Assembly (NCBI RefSeq): GCF_006494425.1
Contig: NZ_VHIV01000001.1
Coordinates: 186,001-250,000, forward strand
Origin: Bacillus dicomae
Lineage (GTDB): Bacteria > Bacillota > Bacilli > Bacillales > Bacillaceae_G
Direction of reading: 5' to 3'
DNA length: 64,000 bases
The notes under the pieces were generated by a model, which was not told the DNA's origin, searched no databases, and was given only the letters and a program-made list of their open reading frames with translations. Of this stretch, positions 19,179 to 28,486 are shown piece after piece. The first letter of the stretch is position 1; every line of letters starts with the position of its first letter. A program made the position numbers and the translations under genes.

Positions 19179-21743
19179 ATGAATACAAAAGAAATAAATC
19201 GTGTCCTACAAGATACGTTCAATAAAGAATTAACAGAAGGAAAGAAGCGTCATATTGTTTTTTGGTATGATGAGCCAGGCGAGTTTATCGAAGATATTGA
19301 TGAGCTAAATTTAGAAGGTGTTCGTGTTTGGAAATTAACCTCGCATAATATGTTTGCTACTAAGTTAGAAGTAGAAAAAAATGATGTGCATTCAAACTTT
19401 TTAATTTATGCAAATATGGCTAAGCCTTCAGCAAGGGAAGATTGGTTACTTGATATTTATAAATATAGTCAAGAGTTTGCGACGGATAAAATGACTGTCA
19501 TGATACGAGATTTAGGTATAACAAATGATGCCGCTTTGCGAGATGTGTTTAAGAAATATACGAAATTCTTTAATAGTAAAGAACGTTATGCGTTGTTTAA
19601 ATCATTTTCAGTTCCAGAATATACAGAAGAGTACATTGATCTTACTGTATTAGCTTCTTTATGTAAATGTAGTATTGTGAATTTAGATGAAGTAATAAAG
19701 GCGTTATTTAGAGAACAACTAAAAGAAACAAATAAGTATTGGGAGAACATTCAAAAGTTTGGTGATGAAGAGACATTTTGGAGCCTTGTAGAGAAAACAT
19801 ACAGCTACAATTTACAAGATAAGTCAATTGATTCACTCCTTATTTTCTTTTTATTAACAAATGTTAGTGAAACATTGGGGGGAGATATACCAAAAACATG
19901 GCACCCATACATTTCAGCTATGCCAATGAATGCTATTGTATTCATGAATCAATTTATGAATCATAGTGCGGATGAAGTAATTTACAATGAGCTCGCAAAT
20001 ACGGTGGAAAAACAAGTGAAAGTGACGGAGCATCTACAAAGTAAAGAAATAAAAGATTATATAACGTCAGATACGTTCCGTTGTTTTGACACAAGCATTA
20101 TTACCTATATTACAAAACAATTAATGGATGCAATTCATGATTACACGTCATATATAGAAATAATTGCGGCAAGAAGAAAGTTACATTGGTTTAGTGTATT
20201 CCGTAATGAGTACGAAGCACTGTATCAAGCGATTCAGTTATTTCAACAAATATATGAAATGGGTAATGCAATTACTGAATCACAGCCATTTGATTTATTT
20301 AAAGCATACGAGAGTAAATATCACAATATAGACACAGCATATAGAAAATTTTATGTAGCATTCGATCAGATTGAAGATAAAGATGGTTTTAGGGCACTTC
20401 GAGATAAAGTAGAAAACATATATACAAATGTATATATAAATGATTTAGCAATAAAATGGTCAGATGCGCTTGTGGGGGAACAAGAAAAATATTGGCCAAT
20501 TGCAGGTCTAGAGTCACAACATACATTTTATCGATCATTTGTACAACCATTCGTTAATAAAGAGGAAAGAGTGTTTGTAATTATATCAGATGCACTCCGT
20601 TATGAAGCTGCAAAAGAGTTATCTAATGTTTTGAATTTAGAACGAAAAGCATCGACTGATATTGTCGCGATGCAAGGTGTTCTGCCTTCGTATACGGACT
20701 TAGGGATGGCGACACTACTTCCATATAAGTCAATCACTTTTAATGAAAATGCTGAAGTATATGTAAATGATTACAAAGCATCAAGTACAGAAAATAGAGC
20801 AACGATTCTTTCAAATCATTATAAAGATTCTACAGTTATTCAATATAAAGATTTAGCCGCAATGAATCGTCAACAATTTCGCGATGTCTTTTCTGGAAAA
20901 AAAGTAAGTTATATTTATCATAATGTAATTGATGCACGAGGTGATCATGCAGCAACAGAACATGAAGTGTTTCATGCGGTGGAACAAACATTGAAAGATA
21001 TTCGTTCTTTAGTAAATCAGCTTATTAATACTGTTAGCGCATCTAATATCATTATTACGGCGGATCACGGATTTATTTATAATCGAGATACATTGCAAGC
21101 TAGTGATAAAGTGAAAAAAGATGTGCTGAATACAGATATTGAAAAACGACGATTTGTTATCTCTAGTGAATCCAATTCTATAGAAGGTACAATGAATTTT
21201 TCAATGGACTATGTGTTAGGTGAAGGTTCTGGAAAGTATGTAAAAGTGCCACGAGGGGCGAATCGTTTCGCTGTTCAAGGTACAGGAGCAAACTATGTAC
21301 ACGGTGGTGCAATGCTACAAGAAATAGTAGTGCCAGTAATTAAGTTTAAAAATGATCGTAGTAAGTCTAGTAAGAATGATGTGAGAAAGATTGAAGTGAA
21401 ATTAACAAGTTTAACAAGAAAGATTACAAACAGTATTACATATCTGGAGTTCTTCCAAACGGAAAAAATTGAAGATAAGAAAACACCATTGCGCTTAAAG
21501 GTTTATTTCACTGATGAAGAGGGAAATCGAATTTCTAATGAAAATATTATTATCGCAGATAGTCAGTCTTCTAAGCCAGAGGATCGTACGTTTAAAGAAA
21601 AGTTTGTGCTAAAGAGCATGACTTATGATAAGACGAAGAAATATTATTTAGTGTTAGAGGATGAAGAAGAGGTTGTTGAAAATATTTATGAGAAATTAGC
21701 ATTTACGATTGATATAGCCATTACAAATGATTTTGGTTTCTAA
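19179..21743 (+). CDS. pglZ: BREX alkaline-phosphatase-fold protein PglZ
   Basis: An 854-residue hallmark protein of BREX. The phosphatase-like domain shows the first metal-binding segment VFVIISDALRYEAAKEL (about 464-480) and the second, IIITADHGFIYNRD (about 624-637). The N-terminal 440 residues are a helical PglZ-specific region, and the C-terminus is beta-rich. Homologues have metal-dependent nuclease/phosphodiesterase activity; the in vivo role is debated. The start is supported by TTGGTGA upstream. It begins the second transcription unit and is followed by brxL after about 23 bp. Confidence 0.93.
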   Translation: MNTKEINRVLQDTFNKELTEGKKRHIVFWYDEPGEFIEDIDELNLEGVRVWKLTSHNMFATKLEVEKNDVHSNFLIYANMAKPSAREDWLLDIYKYSQEFATDKMTVMIRDLGITNDAALRDVFKKYTKFFNSKERYALFKSFSVPEYTEEYIDLTVLASLCKCSIVNLDEVIKALFREQLKETNKYWENIQKFGDEETFWSLVEKTYSYNLQDKSIDSLLIFFLLTNVSETLGGDIPKTWHPYISAMPMNAIVFMNQFMNHSADEVIYNELANTVEKQVKVTEHLQSKEIKDYITSDTFRCFDTSIITYITKQLMDAIHDYTSYIEIIAARRKLHWFSVFRNEYEALYQAIQLFQQIYEMGNAITESQPFDLFKAYESKYHNIDTAYRKFYVAFDQIEDKDGFRALRDKVENIYTNVYINDLAIKWSDALVGEQEKYWPIAGLESQHTFYRSFVQPFVNKEERVFVIISDALRYEAAKELSNVLNLERKASTDIVAMQGVLPSYTDLGMATLLPYKSITFNENAEVYVNDYKASSTENRATILSNHYKDSTVIQYKDLAAMNRQQFRDVFSGKKVSYIYHNVIDARGDHAATEHEVFHAVEQTLKDIRSLVNQLINTVSASNIIITADHGFIYNRDTLQASDKVKKDVLNTDIEKRRFVISSESNSIEGTMNFSMDYVLGEGSGKYVKVPRGANRFAVQGTGANYVHGGAMLQEIVVPVIKFKNDRSKSSKNDVRKIEVKLTSLTRKITNSITYLEFFQTEKIEDKKTPLRLKVYFTDEEGNRISNENIIIADSQSSKPEDRTFKEKFVLKSMTYDKTKKYYLVLEDEEEVVENIYEKLAFTIDIAITNDFGF

Positions 21744-21766
21744 AAGAAATGTGGGGTTGAGTGGAG

Positions 21767-23797
21767 ATGGAGGATTTAAATATAAAGTTAAACGCACATT
21801 TTGCAGGAAAAGTAGTACGTAAAGATTTAACAAAAAAAATTAAAGAAGGTGCGAATGTACCAGTATATGTACTTGAGTACTTGCTTGGTATGTATTGTGC
21901 AACGGACGATGAAAAGAGTATGAATGATGGCGTACAAATGGTCAAAAAGATTTTATCGGATAATTTCGTACGCCCAGATGAAGCAGAGAAAGTAAAGTCG
22001 AAAGTTAAGGAGCTTGGCAAGTATACGGTCATTGATAAAATTGGCGTAAAATTAAATGATAAAAAAGACATATATGAAGCAGAGTTTTCTAATCTTGGAC
22101 TAAATGGGGTTCCGATTTCTTCACATTATGTAAAAGAATTTGATAAGCTCCTTGCAGGTGGTATATGGTGCATTGTAAAAATGGAATATTATTTTGATGA
22201 AGAATCAAAAGGTACAAGTCCATTTAGCATTGAGAGCGTTACACCAATTCAAATGCCTAATATGGATTTAGAAGAGATGTTTGAACAAAGAAGGCAATTT
22301 TCCAAAGAAGAATGGATCGATGTTCTTATTCGTTCAACTGGTATGGAACCAACTCAATTAGAAGACACAGTAAAGTGGCATTTGCTTGAAAGAATGGTAC
22401 CACTCGTAGAGAATAATTATAATTTATGTGAACTTGGGCCGAGGGGGACAGGGAAATCACATATCTATAAAGAGATTTCACCTAATTCGATTCTAGTATC
22501 GGGTGGTCAAACAACGGTTGCGAATTTATTTTATAATATGTCGACTAGAAAAATAGGATTAGTTGGCATGTGGGATACGGTAGCATTTGATGAAGTTGCA
22601 GGAATTACATTTAAAGATAAAGATGGTATCCAGATTATGAAAGATTATATGGCTTCAGGTTCTTTTGCCCGAGGCCGTGAAGAAAAAAATGCTAGCGCTT
22701 CTATGGTTTTTGTAGGAAATATTAATCAAAGTGTAGATGTATTATTGAAAACCTCACACTTGTTTGACCCGTTCCCAGAAGCAATGGCATATGATTCGGC
22801 ATTTTTCGATCGAATGCATTACTATTTACCTGGGTGGGAAATTCCTAAAATGAGGCCCGAGTTTTTCACAAATGAATATGGCTTCATAACAGATTATTTA
22901 GCAGAGTTTTTAAGAGAAATGCGAAAACGTTCTTTCTCAGATGCGATCGATAAATATTTTAGATTAGGAAATAATTTAAATCAACGAGATGTAATCGCAG
23001 TGCGTAAAACTGTTTCGGGTTTGATTAAGTTATTATATCCGAACGGTGAATATATAAAAGAAGATGTGGAAGAAGTACTACGTTACGCTCTAATAGGGCG
23101 CAGACGTGTGAAGGAACAATTAAAGAAAATTGGTGGCATGGAGTTTTATGATGTCAATTTCTCTTATATTGATAATGAATCAATGACTGAAGAGTTTGTA
23201 TCGGTTCCAGAACAAGGTGGAGGAACTTTAATTCCAGAGGGGATGAACAAACCAGGGCATATTTATACAGTTGCTCGTGGAAAGACTGGAATGATTGGTA
23301 CTTATAAATTGGAAACAGAAGTTGTGAGTGGTAATGGTAAGTTTGAAAAAACGGGATTAAATTCAGATAGAGATGCTAAAGAAAGTATAGATACCGCCTT
23401 TCGATTCTTTAAAGCAAATAATAAAAATATAAGTGGTACTATTAGTACAACAACAAAAGACTATTTAATGCATATTCAAGATATTCACGGAGTAGGATTA
23501 ACTGGTGAGTTATCGCTTGCAGCATTTATCGCATTATGTTCAGGTGCATTGAATAAACCAGTACAAAGTCAAATGGTTGTATTAGGATCTATTAGTATAA
23601 GTGGAACAATTAATAAAGTAGAAGAATTAGCCAATGTATTACAAGTTTGTTTTGATTCAGGGGCGAAAAAAATACTTTTACCGATGGTATCGGCTGTAGA
23701 TATACCAACCGTACCACCCGAATTGTTTGCTAAATTTCAAATAGGTTTTTATCAAAGTGCAGAAGATGCGGTGTTTAAAGCTTTAGGGGTAGAATAA
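21767..23797 (+). CDS. brxL: BREX Lon-like AAA+ protease BrxL
   Basis: About 676 residues. The AAA+ domain has Walker A ELGPRGTGKSH (about 219-229) and a Walker B region VAFDEVAGITF (about 268-278). The C-terminal Lon-type peptidase fold (about 520-676) includes TGELSLAAFIALCSGAL and a Lys in GTINKVEEL. BrxL marks type 1 BREX; known BrxL assembles on DNA and is needed for phage blocking but not for methylation. ATG 21767 is preferred over a GTG two codons upstream; both could use the GTGGGG site. A terminator follows, closing the BREX locus. Confidence 0.92.
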   Translation: MEDLNIKLNAHFAGKVVRKDLTKKIKEGANVPVYVLEYLLGMYCATDDEKSMNDGVQMVKKILSDNFVRPDEAEKVKSKVKELGKYTVIDKIGVKLNDKKDIYEAEFSNLGLNGVPISSHYVKEFDKLLAGGIWCIVKMEYYFDEESKGTSPFSIESVTPIQMPNMDLEEMFEQRRQFSKEEWIDVLIRSTGMEPTQLEDTVKWHLLERMVPLVENNYNLCELGPRGTGKSHIYKEISPNSILVSGGQTTVANLFYNMSTRKIGLVGMWDTVAFDEVAGITFKDKDGIQIMKDYMASGSFARGREEKNASASMVFVGNINQSVDVLLKTSHLFDPFPEAMAYDSAFFDRMHYYLPGWEIPKMRPEFFTNEYGFITDYLAEFLREMRKRSFSDAIDKYFRLGNNLNQRDVIAVRKTVSGLIKLLYPNGEYIKEDVEEVLRYALIGRRRVKEQLKKIGGMEFYDVNFSYIDNESMTEEFVSVPEQGGGTLIPEGMNKPGHIYTVARGKTGMIGTYKLETEVVSGNGKFEKTGLNSDRDAKESIDTAFRFFKANNKNISGTISTTTKDYLMHIQDIHGVGLTGELSLAAFIALCSGALNKPVQSQMVVLGSISISGTINKVEELANVLQVCFDSGAKKILLPMVSAVDIPTVPPELFAKFQIGFYQSAEDAVFKALGVE

Positions 23798-23800
23798 TAT

Positions 23801-23836
23801 AAAAGGCAAATGGGGAAATTCCATTTGCCTTTTATA
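23801..23836 (+). terminator. Terminator after brxL
   Basis: AAAAGGCAAATGG pairs with CCATTTGCCTTTT, followed by a T-rich tail. It marks the end of the BREX locus. Confidence 0.9.
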
Positions 23837-23954
23837 TTATTAAATAGTAACAATGAAATAGATATTTATTTTGTGAATAAGTAGTTATATTAGATGTTAT
23901 AGAAATGCTTATTGTTACCATCTATAACATGTGTACGGGGCTTTCAGAGGAAAA

Positions 23955-24181
23955 AGGGTACCAAATAGTGTCATTCCGACGTGGGAAGAATAAGGAGTTG
24001 ATGTTGCTTTTTAAAACCTCACACTGAAAGACCTGACGAAAGAAGAGGTATTTGCCAGGATGATATTATTAAGAAGACGGCTGAGAGTGATATTTGGAAG
24101 AGAATGTTGAGGAAGCAAGATTAGGAGAGTTTTGGGGAAAGGGAGATCTTGAGGAAAGTAGTCAGGAGAATAGGAATTATT
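23955..24181 (+). pseudogene. Decayed 3' part of a second tctC gene
   Basis: In shifting frames this stretch codes for VIPTWEE-stop-GVDVAF, KDLTKEEV, DDIIKKTAESDIWKRML and ESFG. These line up in order with EIPTWKEQGIDVIF, KDMTEEEV, DSVIKRMVESDSWKGIL and ESFY of the intact tctC at 10299-10480. It holds at least three in-frame stops and one frameshift, so it is dead. It lies directly downstream of BREX, which is therefore bracketed by tctC sequence in the same orientation. The rest of the 555-bp gap (23837-23954, 24182-24352) holds a short tandem repeat and no gene. Confidence 0.8.
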
Positions 24182-24243
24182 AAATCATACGGAATGACGT
24201 ATGTTTTTTCTTTTATGCGTATATATAGTTTGATAAAATGGTA

Positions 24244-24270
24244 GTAATTGTAATTGTAATTGTAATTGTT
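24244..24270 (+). repeat. Hexanucleotide tandem repeat (TAATTG)4 upstream of mcrB
   Basis: Four uninterrupted TAATTG units followed by a partial unit. They lie after a plausible -10 (GATAAAAT, about 24232) and about 85 bp before the mcrB start, so probably in the 5' leader or promoter edge. Confidence 0.75.
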
Positions 24271-24352
24271 TGTGAGGGTGAGGATGGTATACCTTTAATG
24301 ATGATGAAATGTTAAAAAATATACAAGAGATAATGGAGAAAAGGGCGGTAAT

Positions 24353-26041
24353 ATGAGTAGTAATTTGCGTGAAGGTTTTTTAAGAGTAATGGATGAGTAT
24401 TTAGAGGCGAAAAAGGGAGAGTTTACAAAGCACAATTTAGGGTCATTTGTTAGAAATGACATGAAAAAGTTTTTTGCTAATTTATCTTTTATAGACATGA
24501 ATAAATATGTTGTAAAAGGTTCAGTTGGTCAAACGAAATGGGCGAATGTACCATGGTTTGCTATTATGAATCAAAAGATTACAAAGTCAACTCAAAGAGG
24601 TTACTACATTGTTTATTTATTTAGTGAAAATATGCAACGTTTGTATCTAACGATAGCACAAGGAGTGACTGATACCCCTAAAGAGGAAATAGAAATAATA
24701 AAACAAGAAATTCGACAGCATATAAATATGTCTTCAAAAGTAAAACGAGACGATAATATATTTCTAGGTACGAGCTCTTCAGCGAAAGATTACGCGAATT
24801 CAACTGTAGCATATATTGAGTATGATGCTAATAAAATACCAAGCGAAAAAGAGTTAGTAGAGGATCTAGAAGAAATGCTTCGCTATTATGAGGGGTTCAT
24901 AGCTTATAAAGAGGAAGGAACGAAATATGAAATGATTTATGAGAGGAAAGAAGTGTATTTAGATCAACAATCCATTATCGATCATGTGTCTTCTTATATT
25001 CAAAGTAAAGGTTTCTATTATGAGAAAAAGGATCTTATTAATTTCTTCCTTTCATTAAAGACGAAGCCGTTTGTGATTTTATCAGGTATTTCAGGTACAG
25101 GGAAAACAAAAATTGTTCAGTGGTTTGCGGAGAGTTTAGGGGCTACGGAAGAGAATGGACAATTCACGCTTATTCCGGTGCGACCTGATTGGAGTGATAG
25201 TTCTGATTTACTTGGTTATGTGAATCTTCAAGGGGAGTTTCAAGAAAGACCGTTAATTAAGGTACTTGAAGCTGCAGATGCAAACCCAAATAGACCTTAT
25301 TTTGTAGTGTTGGACGAGATGAACTTAGCTCGAGTGGAATACTATTTTAGTGACTTTTTAAGTGTAATTGAAAGTCGGAAATGGAAAGATGGAAAAATTG
25401 TTACGTCACCAGTTCTTCCAGAATCAATTACGAATAAGCATATTACAATTCCATCAAATGTATACATTATTGGAACTGTCAATATGGATGAAACGACACA
25501 TCCCTTAAGTAAGAAAGTATTAGATCGTGCGAATACAATTGAGTTTAATACCGTTAACTTAGATTATTTTAATTTTGTAATGGATATAGAAGAGAAGGAA
25601 GCGGAAATTGCTTCAAATCGCTCTTTAGAAACTGAGTATCTGCATCTAAAGGAATGTTTTAAAGAAAACGAAGATCTTGTGAGAAATATATCGAACATTT
25701 TAATAGAAATAAATAAAATACTTGAATCAGTTGGAGCTCAAGTTGGATATCGTATACGAGATGAAATTTGTTTTTATATGGCATACAACGAGCAAGGGAA
25801 GTTATTGTCATTCGATGAAGCACTTGATTATCAAATATATCAAAAGATTTTACCGCGTCTTGCAGGGAGCGATGGAAGAACAGAAGAGGTATTAAAGCAG
25901 TTGTATGTATTATGTGCAAATGAAGAATATGATAGTGGCAATAATGACGCTTCATATGCTAAGTATCCTCGTTCAGCTAACAAACTGTCTCATATGTTAA
26001 GGAGGTTCGAGTATGATGGTTTCACCTCTTTCTGGATCTAA
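24353..26041 (+). CDS. mcrB: McrB-like AAA+ GTPase subunit with DUF3578 N-terminus
   Basis: A 562-residue motor subunit of a type IV, McrBC-like restriction system. The N-terminal DUF3578 (MrcB_N) domain (about 1-190) is the probable modified-DNA reader. The AAA+ domain has Walker A GISGTGKTK (about 244-252), Walker B PYFVVLDEMNLARVEYY (about 315-331) and the sensor-like IIGTVNMDETTHPLSKK segment (about 372-388), the counterpart of the McrB NxxD signature. It overlaps the next gene by 29 bp, so the two subunits are co-translated. It sits directly behind BREX and the tctC relic. That it cuts modified foreign DNA is inferred from the family. Confidence 0.87.
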   Translation: MSSNLREGFLRVMDEYLEAKKGEFTKHNLGSFVRNDMKKFFANLSFIDMNKYVVKGSVGQTKWANVPWFAIMNQKITKSTQRGYYIVYLFSENMQRLYLTIAQGVTDTPKEEIEIIKQEIRQHINMSSKVKRDDNIFLGTSSSAKDYANSTVAYIEYDANKIPSEKELVEDLEEMLRYYEGFIAYKEEGTKYEMIYERKEVYLDQQSIIDHVSSYIQSKGFYYEKKDLINFFLSLKTKPFVILSGISGTGKTKIVQWFAESLGATEENGQFTLIPVRPDWSDSSDLLGYVNLQGEFQERPLIKVLEAADANPNRPYFVVLDEMNLARVEYYFSDFLSVIESRKWKDGKIVTSPVLPESITNKHITIPSNVYIIGTVNMDETTHPLSKKVLDRANTIEFNTVNLDYFNFVMDIEEKEAEIASNRSLETEYLHLKECFKENEDLVRNISNILIEINKILESVGAQVGYRIRDEICFYMAYNEQGKLLSFDEALDYQIYQKILPRLAGSDGRTEEVLKQLYVLCANEEYDSGNNDASYAKYPRSANKLSHMLRRFEYDGFTSFWI

Positions 26042-28460
26042 TAATGAGATAGAACTAGTTAAGATTGAAACAGAGGAGCTATCATTGACGATTAAGGGAA
26101 ATCCTTATCATGAAAAATATGAGAGTTTAAAAGAATATCAAGCTATGAACGCAGATGAAATGATGTATTTTCATGTAGATGGGAAGACGGAATCCGTTTC
26201 TGTATTTGATGCGAGATTGCAGAGGCTAGATGAATGGAACGAACATCCGCCAATCTTTTTTGAAAATAGGAGTTATCAACTTGTTGTTGTTCCGAAAAAT
26301 AACAAGCAGCTTTCCTTTTATCATGAACATCCGGGGTTTCGAAAACAAGTTAGCTCTATTCAAATGGGGTCACTTCATGTGTTAATGGGGAACCTTTCAT
26401 TTCCAAATGAAGTAGGAAATACAACGTTTGAAATTAAAGATGATCAAGATACTGTATTAACTGTTACATTTGAAGTTTTCCCGGCAAAGCTTGATTATAA
26501 GGATGATTACAGAGCCTTATTAGATGAAGTAAATGATGAAATTTATAATTTAGCATTTCATTTACTGAAGAGAACTTACTTAGGAGCATCTGCAATTTAC
26601 GCTACCAATCCATCGAAGAGTGAGTTTTATCGTATTTTAAATGATTCCTTTGAGCGTTTTATGAAGTCGATCTCTCACATTAAAAGACAACCGCATCATA
26701 AGCTTATGACTAGGCATCAACTAGTACGAGGAGAAAAAATTCGTAAATTGGATTCTGTCGGAATGAACTATTTGCGAAAGCGACCACACTTGCTGCAAGG
26801 AGAAAACTATATACCGACTAAAGGGATTACAGCTTATAAGGAAGTGTCTTATGATACGTTAGAAAATCGATTTGTTAAATGGATGATTCAAAGAATCGTA
26901 CATAAAATAGACGATCTACTTAAGGCGCTAGAGTCAAAATCTAGATATACACGTGGTGTAACGGATGAAGATTTACTAGAACGTGTAAAAAATATGAAGT
27001 CTCGAATGAAAAATGAATTGAACGATCCATTTTGGAGAGGAATCGGAAAATTAGATCGCTCAGTCTTTTCACTTGTTATTCAAATGGCAGCAGGCTATCG
27101 AGATGCGTATCAAATCTTCTTAATGCTATCGCGAGGTTTAACATTACGAGGACAATTTTTCAAAATGTCGGTAAAAGATGTTGCTAGATTATACGAATAC
27201 TGGACGTATTTAAAGCTTGGACAAATTTTATCGAAAAAGTATATACCGCTCCATCAAGATGTTATTCAAGTTAAGCAAGATGGTTTATACGTAACGCTTG
27301 ATGAAAGTAAAACCGCAAAAAGAACGTTCAAGCATCCAGTCACTGATGAAGTAATAGAACTGTATTTTCAGAAAAGAAACGGTAGACTGCCAACAGTGAC
27401 ACAAAAACCAGATACGATGCTCGCTATTGAGAAAAAGGGAAAGAACTATCAATATCAATACATTTTTGATGCAAAATACCGAATTGATTTTGCTGAAAGA
27501 TCTCATTATAAAAAGAAGTATGGTACTCCTGGCCCAATGGAAGAAGATATTAATACAATGCACCGTTACAGAGATGCATTAGTTGTGGAGCAAGATGGAC
27601 CTTTTGAGCGGACAGCTTACGGAGCGTACGTATTATTCCCATGGAATCAAGAGGAAGCGTACGAGAACCATCCATTTTATAAAAGTATAGAAAAAGTAAA
27701 TATCGGTGGATTCCCGTTCTTACCAAACGCAACAAGACTAGTCGAACAATTTCTAGATCATCTCATTGAAAAAAGTCCAGAAGAAATTATAAAAGAAGGG
27801 ATCCTTCCAAGAGGAACAAAAGAAGAATGGCACTCCTCGCTAGAAGAAAAAGTATTAGTGGGCAGCGTGAAAACTGAAGCCGACTATGAAGCATATAGAA
27901 AAGAAAGGTTATACCAGTTACCAGTCACACAGTTAAAACCAGGATGGCAAGAAGCGAAGTACATAGCATTATATGCACCGAAAAAATGGCATAGAGAAAA
28001 AGGTGGAATTCAATACGTCGCCAAAATCAAGCATATTCAAATGCAACAGAAGGATGATTATGTACATTTCGAACTAGAGCCATGGAAAAAACTAGACCAT
28101 CTCATCCGCCCAGTAGGATATGGCATTCAAACATACACAATAACAACTATGCCGTTATTAAAAGAAGTACAAGAACTCCCAGAACTCTTCATGAAATCAA
28201 AGGAAGAAAGAACTCTTTGGAAAACGCTGCGTCGTTTTACGAAGCAAGTTAAGGTTGAGCTGGATCATAACAACTTAGATGAGGCTTCTACTATTAAGAG
28301 TTATTATGTGCAGGATGTTCAGATTTGGGTTGATTATGAGAATGAGGTTGTTATGGTGAGGAGAGATGGGGGAGTTAATGAAGTTCCTTTAGAGTTGGTT
28401 GTTGGGAGAGGTTCGGTGTTGTTTAGGGAAGTTTTAAAAGTGTTAAATGTTAGGGAATAG
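26013..28460 (+). CDS. DUF2357 McrC-like endonuclease subunit
   Basis: An 815-residue partner of the McrB-like motor. The N-terminal and middle parts (about 60-400) match the DUF2357 type, with KDVARLYEYWTYLKL before the nuclease. The PD-(D/E)XK active site is visible as PDTMLAI (about 466) and, some 17 residues on, YIFDAKYRID, giving the D...DxK arrangement. The C-terminal ~200 residues are unassigned. AGGAGG lies 7 bp before ATG 26013, inside the end of mcrB. Codon use changes near 28200, from A/C-rich to G/T-rich choices. Function as the cutting subunit is inferred from family and pairing. Confidence 0.82.
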   Translation: MMVSPLSGSNNEIELVKIETEELSLTIKGNPYHEKYESLKEYQAMNADEMMYFHVDGKTESVSVFDARLQRLDEWNEHPPIFFENRSYQLVVVPKNNKQLSFYHEHPGFRKQVSSIQMGSLHVLMGNLSFPNEVGNTTFEIKDDQDTVLTVTFEVFPAKLDYKDDYRALLDEVNDEIYNLAFHLLKRTYLGASAIYATNPSKSEFYRILNDSFERFMKSISHIKRQPHHKLMTRHQLVRGEKIRKLDSVGMNYLRKRPHLLQGENYIPTKGITAYKEVSYDTLENRFVKWMIQRIVHKIDDLLKALESKSRYTRGVTDEDLLERVKNMKSRMKNELNDPFWRGIGKLDRSVFSLVIQMAAGYRDAYQIFLMLSRGLTLRGQFFKMSVKDVARLYEYWTYLKLGQILSKKYIPLHQDVIQVKQDGLYVTLDESKTAKRTFKHPVTDEVIELYFQKRNGRLPTVTQKPDTMLAIEKKGKNYQYQYIFDAKYRIDFAERSHYKKKYGTPGPMEEDINTMHRYRDALVVEQDGPFERTAYGAYVLFPWNQEEAYENHPFYKSIEKVNIGGFPFLPNATRLVEQFLDHLIEKSPEEIIKEGILPRGTKEEWHSSLEEKVLVGSVKTEADYEAYRKERLYQLPVTQLKPGWQEAKYIALYAPKKWHREKGGIQYVAKIKHIQMQQKDDYVHFELEPWKKLDHLIRPVGYGIQTYTITTMPLLKEVQELPELFMKSKEERTLWKTLRRFTKQVKVELDHNNLDEASTIKSYYVQDVQIWVDYENEVVMVRRDGGVNEVPLELVVGRGSVLFREVLKVLNVRE

Positions 28461-28486
28461 AGTTTAGATACAAAGGGGATTAAATA

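Noticed and set aside
24241-24270. Start of a repeat-containing short ORF
   Set aside because: The TAATTG units contain in-frame stops or lack a start and ribosome site in each frame, so it is treated as non-coding DNA.
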